Below, piece after piece: positions 46,101-54,290 of a stretch of 64,000 nucleotides of DNA. The notes below the pieces were generated by a model that ran no database searches, was not told the DNA's origin, and worked only from the letters and a program-made list of their open reading frames with translations. Positions within the stretch are counted from its first letter, which is position 1. The number at the start of each line of letters is the position of its first letter. Source of the stretch: an uncultured Chiayiivirga sp. (GTDB taxonomy: Bacteria > Pseudomonadota > Gammaproteobacteria > Xanthomonadales > Xanthomonadaceae); NCBI GenBank assembly GCA_934525595.1, contig CAKSZJ010000004.1, positions 1-64,000 of the forward strand, read 5' to 3'. The position numbers were made by a program, and so were the translations under genes.

Positions 46101-47114
46101 TCAGAGGGCCGGCAGGGTAGCCATGTCCCAGCGCGGCTGCGCGCGGATCGCCGCGGGTTCGCGCGCGCCGGCCGCAAGGCGCAGGGCGCCGGCGAAGGCG
46201 ATCATCGCGCCGTTGTCGGTGCAGAACTCCAGGCGCGGAAAGCAGACCTGCACCCGGCGGCGCTGCGCGAGCTCCGCCAGACGCTCGCGCAGCCGCCGGT
46301 TCGCGCCCACGCCGCCGGCCACGACCAGCGCGCCGCGACCGGTCTGGGCCAGGGCACGCTCGCACTTGATCGCAAGGGTTTCGGTCACCGCCTCCTCGAA
46401 GCCGCGCGCGATGTCGGCGCGGGTCCCTTCGCTCCGGTCGGACTGCTGCCAGGCCAGCAGCACCTGGGTCTTGAGCCCGGAAAAACTGAATTCGAGCCCG
46501 GGCCGATCGGTCATCGGGCGGGAAAACTCGAAGGCACCCGGCCGGCCCTGCCGCGCCAGCTGCGCCAGATGCGGCCCGCCCGGGTAGGGCAGGCCCATCA
46601 TTTTCGCGGTCTTGTCGAACGCCTCGCCGGCGGCGTCGTCCAGGGTTTCGCCGAGCAGGACGTAGTCGCCGATGCCGCGCACGTCGACCAGCTGGCTGTG
46701 CCCGCCGGACACCAGCAGCGCCACGAAGGGCGGCTGCGGCGCGTTTTCCTCCAGCAGCGGCGCCAGCAGGTGGCCTTCCATGTGGTGTACGCCGATGGCC
46801 GGAATGTCCAGCGCGAAGGCCAGCGACCGACCCAGCGCGGCGCCGACCAGAAGGGCGCCGATCAGCCCCGGCCCGGCGGTGTAGGCCACGCCGTCGAGGT
46901 CCGTCAGGCCGAGCCCGGCCTGTGCCAGGCATTCGCGCACCAGCGGCACCAGCTTGCGCACGTGATCGCGGCTGGCCAGCTCGGGCACCACGCCGCCGTA
47001 GTCGGCGTGCAGGCGGATCTGGCTGTAGAGCGTGTGGCTGCGCAGGCCGCGGGCGGTGTCGTAAACCGCCACGCCGGTCTCGTCGCAGCTGGTTTCGATG
47101 CCGAGGACGATCAT
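46101..47114 (-). CDS. tsaD: tRNA N6-adenosine threonylcarbamoyltransferase TsaD
   Basis: The 337-residue enzyme transfers threonylcarbamoyl to A37 of ANN-decoding tRNAs with TsaB and TsaE. The ASKHA fold starts [19 protein letters not shown]. Metal ligands lie in HHMEGH (H111, H115) and near the C-terminus ([10 protein letters not shown]). Substrate-binding VSGGHSQL and [11 protein letters not shown] are present. It is divergent from rpsU, as in most gammaproteobacteria, with 142 bp between the starts. Confidence 0.97.
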   Translation of the reverse strand: MIVLGIETSCDETGVAVYDTARGLRSHTLYSQIRLHADYGGVVPELASRDHVRKLVPLVRECLAQAGLGLTDLDGVAYTAGPGLIGALLVGAALGRSLAFALDIPAIGVHHMEGHLLAPLLEENAPQPPFVALLVSGGHSQLVDVRGIGDYVLLGETLDDAAGEAFDKTAKMMGLPYPGGPHLAQLARQGRPGAFEFSRPMTDRPGLEFSFSGLKTQVLLAWQQSDRSEGTRADIARGFEEAVTETLAIKCERALAQTGRGALVVAGGVGANRRLRERLAELAQRRRVQVCFPRLEFCTDNGAMIAFAGALRLAAGAREPAAIRAQPRWDMATLPAL

Positions 47115-47164
47115 GGGAATTCCGGTGTGGGCGCCGATCCGGAAAGCAGCGGCGAGGCCACAGC

Positions 47165-47194
47165 TTGCGTCGGACGCGTATTGCCCAGTATCAT
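47165..47194 (+). promoter_or_regulatory. Putative sigma70 promoter for rpsU
   Basis: TTGCGT (47165-47170) and TATCAT (47189-47194) are separated by 18 bp, about 60 bp upstream of the rpsU start, in the tsaD-rpsU divergent region. The -10 is a good match and the -35 moderate. Confidence 0.5.
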
Positions 47195-47256
47195 ACGCGG
47201 CTCGCCTAACGATCGGGGATCCATCCCCGGCACACCCCGATAGATCCGGAGCTTCC

Positions 47257-47472
47257 ATGCCCAGCGTCAAAGTCCGCGAAAACGAGCCGTTCGAGTTTGC
47301 CCTGCGTCGCTTCAAGCGCACCTGCGAAAAGGCCGGCGTCCTGGCCGAAACCCGCAAGCGCGAGTTCTACGAGAAGCCGACCCAGGAGCGCAAGCGCAAG
47401 GCGGCCGCCGCGGTGAAGCGTCACCTGCGCCGCGTTTCGCGCGACGTGACCAAGCGCCGCCGCCTCTACTGA
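47257..47472 (+). CDS. rpsU: 30S ribosomal protein S21
   Basis: The 71-residue basic protein ([19 protein letters not shown], then [13 protein letters not shown], ending KRRRLY) is the small-subunit protein that helps 16S rRNA pair with Shine-Dalgarno sequences. It is the first gene of the macromolecular-synthesis region and is followed by a strong terminator, so it can be expressed alone. Confidence 0.98.
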   Translation: MPSVKVRENEPFEFALRRFKRTCEKAGVLAETRKREFYEKPTQERKRKAAAAVKRHLRRVSRDVTKRRRLY

Positions 47473-47491
47473 GGTCAGGCCCTGCCTTCCG

Positions 47492-47526
47492 AAAAGCCGG
47501 CCACGCACCCGCGTTGCCGGCTTTTT
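47492..47526 (+). terminator. Rho-independent terminator after rpsU
   Basis: AAAAGCCGGC (47492-47501) and GCCGGCTTTT (47516-47525) form a perfect 10-bp stem with a 14-nt loop and a T-run. It lies 20 nt after the rpsU stop and separates rpsU from yqeY. Confidence 0.92.
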
Positions 47527-47627
47527 GCGTTTGGCGGAATTCGCAAGCGGTATCCGGCACGGCCTGCGCGCAGCCTTTCCACTTTCGATTCCTCCGTCTT
47601 GATCCTCCATATCCCGGGAACCCAGCC

Positions 47628-48074
47628 ATGAGCCTCAAGCAACGCCTTGCCGATGACATGAAGGCCGCGATGAAGAGCGGCGAAAAGGAGCGTCTGGCAA
47701 CGATCCGTCTGGTCAACGCCGCGATCAAGCAGCGCGAGGTGGACGAGCGCATCGCTCTAGACGATGCCGCGGTGATCGCGGTGCTGGAGAAGATGCTCAA
47801 GCAGCGCCGTGATTCGGTCTCCCAGTTCGAGGCGGCCGGACGCGAGGACCTGGCCGCGGTGGAACGCGCCGAAATCACGGTGATCGACGTCTACCTGCCG
47901 GCCAAGCTCGACGAGGCCGCGATCCGCACCGCCATCGCCGAAGCCATCGCGCAGACCGGCGCCGCCGGCCCGGCCGACATGGGCAAGCTGATGGGCGCGC
48001 TCAAGCCGCGCCTCGCGGGTCAGGCCGACATGGGCCTGGTCTCGACCTTGGTGAAGAAGGCGCTGGCGGGCTGA
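47628..48074 (+). CDS. yqeY: GatB/YqeY domain protein
   Basis: The 148-residue protein starts MSLKQRLADDMKAAMKSGEKERLATIRL and ends with the helical domain also found at the tail of GatB (MGKLMGALKPRLAGQADMGLVSTLVKKAL). It probably binds tRNA or a related partner; a precise role is not settled. It sits between rpsU and dnaG as in many proteobacteria. Confidence 0.93.
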   Translation: MSLKQRLADDMKAAMKSGEKERLATIRLVNAAIKQREVDERIALDDAAVIAVLEKMLKQRRDSVSQFEAAGREDLAAVERAEITVIDVYLPAKLDEAAIRTAIAEAIAQTGAAGPADMGKLMGALKPRLAGQADMGLVSTLVKKALAG

Positions 48075-48112
48075 GCCGGCCCGCTCCGCGACACGGCGAG
48101 GATTTGCCCGAC

Positions 48113-48592
48113 ATGACCCTCCGACTTCGGCCCGCGGTGCGCGATGACGTGCCGCTGATCCTCGACCTGATCCGCGCCCTGGCCGATTACGAGAAGCTCG
48201 CGCACGAATGCGTGGCGAGCGCCGACGCACTCGCCGCCACGCTTTTCGGCGAACATCCCGCGGCCGAGGTGGTGATCGCCGAATGCGATGGCGAGGCCGC
48301 CGGCTTCGCGCTTTTCTTCACCAGCTATTCCACCTTCCTGGCCCGCCCGAGCCTGTATCTGGAGGACCTTTTCGTCTATCCGCACCGGCGCGGCCGCGGC
48401 GTGGGCCTGGCGCTGATGCGCCACCTCGCGCGCCTGGCGGTGGAACGCGGGTACGGCCGCTTCGAGTGGTCGGTGCTCGACTGGAACGCCCCGGCCATCG
48501 CCTTCTACCGCCGCCTCGGCGCGGTGCCGATGGACGACTGGACCGTGCAGCGGTTGACCGGGGACGCGCTGCGGGCGCTGGCGCAGAGCTGA
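48113..48592 (+). CDS. GNAT-family N-acetyltransferase
   Basis: The 159-residue single-domain protein has the acetyl-CoA pyrophosphate loop RRGRGVGLALMRHLA (about 96-110), with LYLEDLFVYP on the preceding strand and WNAPAIAFYRRLGAVP as motif B. It resembles the diamine N-acetyltransferase-like group; the substrate is unknown. ATG 48113 is preferred over an upstream TTG because of GAGGAT spacing. It is 38 bp after yqeY and probably cotranscribed. Confidence 0.9.
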   Translation: MTLRLRPAVRDDVPLILDLIRALADYEKLAHECVASADALAATLFGEHPAAEVVIAECDGEAAGFALFFTSYSTFLARPSLYLEDLFVYPHRRGRGVGLALMRHLARLAVERGYGRFEWSVLDWNAPAIAFYRRLGAVPMDDWTVQRLTGDALRALAQS

Positions 48593-48610
48593 CCGGCGCT
48601 TCTGCGCCCC

Positions 48611-48686
48611 ATCGCGGCCACAGTCGCTCCTGCATTGCAGCATCCGGGGCTTCGCAAGATTTCGCAGGAGCGAGCTTGCTCGCGAT
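48611..48686. repeat. REPIN: two inverted REP sequences
   Basis: TGCAGGAGCGACTGTGGCCG on the minus strand (48634-48615) and GCAGGAGCGAGCTTGCTCGC on the plus strand (48664-48683) face away from each other with about 30 bp between. Both share the core GCAGGAGCGA and end GCGAT, the pattern of REP sequences known from Pseudomonas and xanthomonads. The unit lies between the convergent GNAT and lipoprotein genes. No RAYT transposase is in the window. Confidence 0.8.
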
Positions 48687-48736
48687 GCCGTGCACCGATG
48701 CTCCCTCAACCCACCCGGTATGCGGCGCGCGGGAGC

Positions 48737-49291
48737 TCACCGGTCGTCGGCTTCGGACACCCCCACGTGCACAGCACCGGCGCGACGCTCGAAAACGAAG
48801 CGGTAGGCGCGCAGCACCGGCACTGGGGCACGTTCCAGCGCATTCCCGCAGCTTCCGTCCGCCTCCGCTCCGGGCACCAGCCGGCACAGCAGGCTGGGCA
48901 TATAGCGCCAGGTGCGCACGGTCTGCGCCACGACGGCGTCGAAATCCCGTGCCATTTCGCCTTCGATCATTCCGCATCCGGGCGCATCGCGCAGCGGGCG
49001 GCTGGATTCCACCTCGCCGCGCTCGCCCACGGTGATTTCCACGCAAACCTCCAGCCGCACCGGCGCGCGTTCCATCCATTTCGCGGGATAGGGCGGCATC
49101 GCGCGCGCATCCTCGGCGATGGAGGCCCCCATCCGGAAGTCTTCGCCGGAACTCAGCGCGTGGCGTTCCGCATCCGGCGGCTCGAGCGACGCGAGGGAAA
49201 CTTCACCGGATGCCTGCGGCTTCAGGGACGCGCAGCCGGCCAGAGCCGGAACGATCAAAAAGAAAACTCGGCGAACCGCCGCGACCATCAT
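48737..49291 (-). CDS. Lipoprotein with TonB C-terminal-like domain
   Basis: The 184-residue protein has a lipoprotein signal (VFFLIVPALAGCAS, Cys near residue 20). The C-terminal half resembles the energy-transducer TonB C-terminal fold: PPYPAKWMERAPVRLEVCVEI, then ARDFDAVVAQTVRTWRYMPS and YRFVFE. Four cysteines in the mature part may form disulphides. There is no N-terminal transmembrane anchor for ExbBD contact, so it is not a classical TonB. It lies on the strand opposite to dnaG and separates it from yqeY and GNAT. Confidence 0.7.
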   Translation of the reverse strand: MMVAAVRRVFFLIVPALAGCASLKPQASGEVSLASLEPPDAERHALSSGEDFRMGASIAEDARAMPPYPAKWMERAPVRLEVCVEITVGERGEVESSRPLRDAPGCGMIEGEMARDFDAVVAQTVRTWRYMPSLLCRLVPGAEADGSCGNALERAPVPVLRAYRFVFERRAGAVHVGVSEADDR

Positions 49292-49334
49292 CCGGTTTCC
49301 TCGAAACGCGCCCCTTGCACCCTATCATTCTCCC

Positions 49335-51080
49335 ATGGCCCGCATCCCCGACGCCTTCATCGATGACCTGATCGCCCGCACGGACATCGTCGAGCTGATC
49401 GGCGCGCGCGTGCCGCTCAAGCGCGCCGGGCGCGAGTACCAGGGGCTGTGTCCATTCCACGACGAGCGCTCGCCCAGCTTCACCGTTTCCCCTGCCAAGC
49501 AGTTCTACCACTGCTTCGGCTGCGGCGCGCACGGCAGCGCGCTGCGCTTCCTCATGGAGTACGAGCGCCTGGAGTTCCTCGACGCCATCGAGGACCTCGC
49601 CAAGCGGGCCGGCATGGAAGTGCCGCGCGAAACCCGGCAGCGCAACGAGGACGGCGCGCTGCGCCGCATGTACGACACCCTGGGCGAGGCCGCGCGCTGG
49701 TTCCAGGCGCGCCTGTCCGACTCCGCCCGGGCGCGGGAGTATTTCCAGCGGCGCGGCATCGACGCGGCCACGCGCGAACGCTTCGCGCTGGGCTACGCGC
49801 CGGAAGGCTTCGACGGCCTCAGGAACGCGCTGGGCACCTCGCCCGAGGCGCTGCGCCTGCTGGAGCAGACCGGCATGCTCGCCAAGAGTGACGGCGGGCA
49901 TGTGTACGACCGCTTCCGCGAACGGGTGATGTTTCCGATCCACGACCGGCGCGGGCGTCCCATCGCCTTCGGCGGGCGCATTCTGGGCAAGACCACGGCG
50001 GACGGACGTGAGGCCGGCCCCAAGTACCTCAATTCCCCCGAGACTCCGCTCTTCCACAAGGGCCGCGAGCTGTACGGCCTGTGGCAGGTGCGGCAGGCGC
50101 ATTCGAAGATCCCGCGCCTGATCGTGGTGGAGGGCTACATGGACGTGGTGGCGCTGTTCCAGTACGGCATCACCACCGCCGTCGCGACGCTCGGCACCGC
50201 CACCACGCCCGAACACGCGGAGCTCCTGTTCCGCAACGCGCCCGACGTGTTCTTCTGCTTCGACGGCGACGCCGCCGGCCGGCGCGCCGCCTGGCGCGCG
50301 CTGGAATCGGTGCTGCCGCGCATGAAGGACGGGCGTCAGGCGGCCTTCCTCTTCCTGCCCGAGGGCGAGGACCCCGATTCGCTGGTGCGCAGCGAGGGCA
50401 CCGCCGGCTTCGAGGCCCGCCTTGCCACCGCCGTGCCGCTGTCGGAATTCTTTTTCTCGGCGCAGTCCGAAGACGTGCGCCTGGACACCCTGGACGGCCG
50501 CGCGCGCCTGGCCGAACGCTGCAAGCCTCTGCTGGCGCAGATTCCCGACGGCGCCTTCGCCGACCTGATGCGCCAGCGTCTGGGCGAGCTGACCGGCATC
50601 TCCGCGACATCGCCCGCACCGCCCACCGCACCCATTCGTCCCGCGCGCCGCGCCCCCCAGGGCCACGCGGCCGCGCCGCGCCGCAGCCTGGTACGCAGCG
50701 CCATCACCCTGCTGCTGCAGAACCCCGCCCTCGCGCTGGCGATCGAGCCGCCGTGGCCCTTCGTCGGGCTGCGCCAGCCGGGCGTCGATCTGCTGATCGA
50801 GCTGCTCGAGCACATCCGCGCCAGCGCCAACGTGGACCTGCGCGCCGGCAACCTGATCGAACATTTTTCCGGCCGCGAGGAAGCCGCCGCGCTGGAAAAA
50901 CTCGCACTCGCCCAGCTTCCCGGCGACGCCGCCACCTGGCAGCTCGAACTCAACGACGCCATCACCCAGCTGGCGCGCCAGACCCGCCAGCAGCGCATCG
51001 AGGAGCTCATGGGTCAGGGCGCGCTCGACGAGGCGCAGAAGGACGAACTACGCGAGCTGCTGCGCGCCCGGTCGGAGTGA
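49335..51080 (+). CDS. dnaG: DNA primase
   Basis: The 581-residue primase has an N-terminal zinc ribbon (C39, H42, C60, C63 in CPFHDE...HCFGCG). The RNA polymerase domain with Toprim motifs includes VVEGYMDVVAL (about 262-272) and FFCFDGDAAGRRAAWRAL. A proline-rich linker leads to a C-terminal DnaB-binding helical domain (about 445-581). It synthesises RNA primers at the fork. The start is the ATG at 49335. Downstream rpoD, the usual partner in the macromolecular-synthesis operon, is absent; an unrelated minus-strand gene follows. Confidence 0.98.
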   Translation: MARIPDAFIDDLIARTDIVELIGARVPLKRAGREYQGLCPFHDERSPSFTVSPAKQFYHCFGCGAHGSALRFLMEYERLEFLDAIEDLAKRAGMEVPRETRQRNEDGALRRMYDTLGEAARWFQARLSDSARAREYFQRRGIDAATRERFALGYAPEGFDGLRNALGTSPEALRLLEQTGMLAKSDGGHVYDRFRERVMFPIHDRRGRPIAFGGRILGKTTADGREAGPKYLNSPETPLFHKGRELYGLWQVRQAHSKIPRLIVVEGYMDVVALFQYGITTAVATLGTATTPEHAELLFRNAPDVFFCFDGDAAGRRAAWRALESVLPRMKDGRQAAFLFLPEGEDPDSLVRSEGTAGFEARLATAVPLSEFFFSAQSEDVRLDTLDGRARLAERCKPLLAQIPDGAFADLMRQRLGELTGISATSPAPPTAPIRPARRAPQGHAAAPRRSLVRSAITLLLQNPALALAIEPPWPFVGLRQPGVDLLIELLEHIRASANVDLRAGNLIEHFSGREEAAALEKLALAQLPGDAATWQLELNDAITQLARQTRQQRIEELMGQGALDEAQKDELRELLRARSE

Positions 51081-51111
51081 AGCCGGGCCGCGCGTACCGC
51101 CGCGTCCGCGC

Positions 51112-51873
51112 TCAGCGCGCGTCGGGCACCGCCTGGATGCGCCCCGCGTTCACCAGCCAGGACGTCCCGCCCGCATTCACGTACAGCGGCTTGCCTGCGA
51201 GGGCGGCGGCGTAGGCGTGAAGCTCGTTGATGCCGCGGCCTTCCGGATCGTCGAAGCGCAGCGCGTCGGCATCACCCGGATTGGGCAGTACCGTGCAGCC
51301 GGAAGCGAGCACCGCGAAGCTCACCGCGGTGTGGCCATCGGCCGATACTTCGGCGCGGTAGCTGCCGCCCAGGAGCAGCACATCGGAGAAGGCGGCGCGC
51401 GGCATGAGGTAGGCGCTCCAGGCACCGGACGCCTCGGGCAGCACCAGGGTCTCGTAGGTCGTGGAGCAGGCGCTGTGCGGAGTGGCCTCGGCGCGCACGC
51501 GGGCGCGGAACTGCGCGGCCTCGCGGGCATCCAGAGGAAGGTCGTCCAGCCGCTCCATCTCGCCCAGCGCCTGGCCGGTGCGGCTCACCGTCACCCGGTA
51601 GCGTCCGACCGGCTCGCCGTTGCGCTGGAGGCGGATGAAGGTGATCCGGTAGGCATCGCCGCTGCGGGTCGCGACCCAGCCAGCGACATCGTCGTCGCGG
51701 CGAAAGGCGCGCACGTCCTCACCCGCTGCGCGCGCGGCCTGGATCACCCGATCCAGCTCGAGCAACTCGGCGCCGCGGCGCTCGGCCTGCTGCAGCGCGG
51801 CCGCATCCTGGGCCTGTGCGGAGACCGCGACCATTCCCAATGCGATGAACACCATTCCCGTGAAGTACGACAT
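51112..51873 (-). CDS. Exported protein of unknown function
   Basis: The 253-residue protein has a signal peptide (MSYFTGMVFIALGMVAVSAQAQ, cleavage near residue 22). A helical segment (about 25-55) is followed by a beta-rich part with two cysteines (in SACSTTYE and ASGCTVLPN) likely to form a disulphide. No family was recognised. It is monocistronic, convergent with dnaG, and probably periplasmic. Confidence 0.7.
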   Translation of the reverse strand: MSYFTGMVFIALGMVAVSAQAQDAAALQQAERRGAELLELDRVIQAARAAGEDVRAFRRDDDVAGWVATRSGDAYRITFIRLQRNGEPVGRYRVTVSRTGQALGEMERLDDLPLDAREAAQFRARVRAEATPHSACSTTYETLVLPEASGAWSAYLMPRAAFSDVLLLGGSYRAEVSADGHTAVSFAVLASGCTVLPNPGDADALRFDDPEGRGINELHAYAAALAGKPLYVNAGGTSWLVNAGRIQAVPDAR

Positions 51874-52038
51874 TTCCCTTGCTTCCCGTCACCCGGTCAC
51901 GGCCCATCGCGCCGTGCAGGGCAATCACTATTCGATGCAGCACCGCAGACTATAGGCAAACTTCGCGCGATGCACCCGTGACGGGCGCCGGGTTTCGAGC
52001 GCCCTGCGGCGCGCCGGTGCGCGAGACGTGCCCGCCGC

Positions 52039-54030
52039 TCAGCAGGATGTCGCGAGCACGAGCCGGAACTCGACCCCGTCGCCGCCCGGCAGGTTGGCGG
52101 CACGCGCCCGGCCGCCGTGGCGCTGCGCCACCAGTCGCACCACGTGCAGGCCAAAGCCCAGATGCGGCACGCCGTCGCCGCGCTGGCCCTGGCCTCGCAG
52201 GCTGACCAGCGAATCGAACAGACGCTCCTGCATGGCCTCGGGCAGCGGCGGACCGGCGTTGGCCACCACGATCTCGACGTCTTCGCCGCGCGCCGCCAGC
52301 GCGATCAACACCCAGCCCTGCGGCGGACAGAAGCCACGCGCGTTGTCGACCAGCTTGTCGAGCGCCTGTGCGATCAGGTCGGGCGCGCCGCGAAACGGCA
52401 GGGGCTGCGGCGGCAGCATCAGCTCCAGGCGACGCGGCGCCAGCACGGCGCGATAGCCTTCGGCGCAGTCGGCGACGAGCGCTCGAAGATCAAACGCCTC
52501 GATCTCGGCGCTGGCGATGGCGCGCTCCATGCGGCTGGCCTCGCTCATCGCACGCACGATCGCGGCAAGGCGATCGACGCCGGCACGGGCGCGCTCGACG
52601 TAGGTGCGCGACGCCGGTTCCAGCGACTCGCTCTCCAGGTTCTCCAGCGAGGAGCGCACCACCGCAATGGGCGTGTGCAGCTCGTGCGAGAGCGTGCCGG
52701 CCAGACCGCGCAGGTATTCGCTGTAGGCACCCACCTCGTCGAGCAGGCGCTTGAAGCTGCGGGACAGGTCGCCCAGTTCGTCGCCGGCGCGAGACGCGGC
52801 GAAGCCGGCGCCGGCATCGTGCCCCTCGCGCGCGATCGCGCGTTCGGCCGCGCGGCTGAGCGTGCGGATGCGCGCACTCAGGCGACCGGCAAAGCCGAAC
52901 AGGGCCAATCCCACCACCAGCATCGCCAGCACGGTGACGAGCATCAGGCCACCGACGGCCTGGCCGGTGAGCAGCAGCGCCTCGCCCTGGCGTTCCAGCA
53001 GCAGCGCACCGCGCGTCTGCCCGCCGATGCGCACCGGCACCGCGGTGGCCAGGAGCAGGCCGCGGCCCCGGTCGAGCGCATACCAGGCCAGCGCGGGTGG
53101 CCCGGACAGGGCCTGCCAGAGCTCCTGCCGATCGAGCAGGCCGCCGGCCGCATCGGAGGGTGTCGGCGCCGGCGGAACCGGCGTGACCATGCGATACAGC
53201 AGAGCGCGCCAGCGCCCGACCGGACGCGCGCCGTCGGAGAAACGGCCCGCGCGCGCCAGCACCCAGCCGTCGGCCTGCGTCAGGGTGGCGCGCACGCCGT
53301 CGGGAACCAGATCGTCCAGCACGGCCTGCAGCACCTGCGGCGCACGCTGCACCTGCCAGCGCCCCTCGGCCAGTCCGCTCCCGGTTCCGCGCGATTCCGG
53401 CGCCAGCGCAGGATCGGAAAAATCGAGCACGTCCACGCCCAGGCGCTGCGGCAGATAGCCCACCGGAAAGCGCAGCTCCACCCGATAGCCGCGCGCATCC
53501 TCCTCCCAGGCACCGTTGAGCCGCGGCGCCTCCGGGCTGGCCAGCGCGATCGCGGACAGCGCGCCGGGCGCGGCATTGGCCAGGCGCAGGCGATGGCGTC
53601 CGCGCGCGTCTTCCAATACCAGCACGAGCTGGTCGGCGTGTCCGGCCTGTGCCTGCCCGGCGTCCGCGCGCACGCGGCTGGCGTCATCCACGGCCACGAA
53701 GAGGTGGAGCTGGTGATCCGACCACGCCAGCGCGATGCGCAGTCCCGGCGCCAGCGCCTGTTCCACCAGCCCCTGCGCGCGCCAGTCCTCGTCATAGCCA
53801 TCCAGCGACAGCGGCGCGGCGGCTTCCTGCACGAAGAACGCCGGCCCGGCGTCCGGGAAGGCGGGGGCCTGTGTCGCGATGGCGCGCGCCAGCATCTGCG
53901 CCGAGGCCAGCTGCACCTGGACCTGGCCTTCGCGCAGGAGCGCCTCGAGCTGGCGAACGAGCAGCCATCCGCCCACCGGCAGCACCAGGATCGAAAGGGC
54001 CAGCACCAGGAGCTTGCTGCGCAGGGACAT
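52039..54030 (-). CDS. Transmembrane sensor histidine kinase with large periplasmic domain
   Basis: The 663-residue protein has TM1 at about 5-25, a periplasmic domain (about 30-360) containing LSLDGYDEDW and a beta-sandwich-like region (LHLFVAVDD ... RVELRFPVGYLP), and TM2 at about 365-390. HAMP follows, then HisKA with LSHELHTP near residue 448 and HATPase (ALDKLVDNARGF, FGLHVVRLVAQRHGG). The architecture resembles the TIGR03785 histidine kinases of the proteobacterial dedicated sortase system, but no sortase, target or response regulator is adjacent, so that link is tentative. Start choices are 54030 or 54063. Confidence 0.85.
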   Translation of the reverse strand: MSLRSKLLVLALSILVLPVGGWLLVRQLEALLREGQVQVQLASAQMLARAIATQAPAFPDAGPAFFVQEAAAPLSLDGYDEDWRAQGLVEQALAPGLRIALAWSDHQLHLFVAVDDASRVRADAGQAQAGHADQLVLVLEDARGRHRLRLANAAPGALSAIALASPEAPRLNGAWEEDARGYRVELRFPVGYLPQRLGVDVLDFSDPALAPESRGTGSGLAEGRWQVQRAPQVLQAVLDDLVPDGVRATLTQADGWVLARAGRFSDGARPVGRWRALLYRMVTPVPPAPTPSDAAGGLLDRQELWQALSGPPALAWYALDRGRGLLLATAVPVRIGGQTRGALLLERQGEALLLTGQAVGGLMLVTVLAMLVVGLALFGFAGRLSARIRTLSRAAERAIAREGHDAGAGFAASRAGDELGDLSRSFKRLLDEVGAYSEYLRGLAGTLSHELHTPIAVVRSSLENLESESLEPASRTYVERARAGVDRLAAIVRAMSEASRMERAIASAEIEAFDLRALVADCAEGYRAVLAPRRLELMLPPQPLPFRGAPDLIAQALDKLVDNARGFCPPQGWVLIALAARGEDVEIVVANAGPPLPEAMQERLFDSLVSLRGQGQRGDGVPHLGFGLHVVRLVAQRHGGRARAANLPGGDGVEFRLVLATSC

Positions 54031-54290
54031 GGCGAACCATCGGACGGCGGAGCGCCTTAGCATGGCGCAGACCGCCACCCGCGTGGAAATGCCTGCGGCC
54101 ACGATTCCTTCCACTACCGGTGGCACGCACATGCCGCGTCCGCCCGAGTCCGCCGACCAGCGCATCGGTGAGCATTGCTCCACTGGAGAGGGCGACGTGG
54201 GAGGTGCGGTCGCACGGGACAGCGATTCCAGTAGCGCCTATCCTGCCGGTCGTCGCCGGCCTCCGGCGCGCAGACGGCGGGAGCGGGTCG

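Noticed and set aside
44824..46932. Extending algZ upstream to about 700 residues
   Set aside because: The extension is antisense to tsaD and lacks domain features; the ATG at 45864 begins the membrane-anchored sensor.
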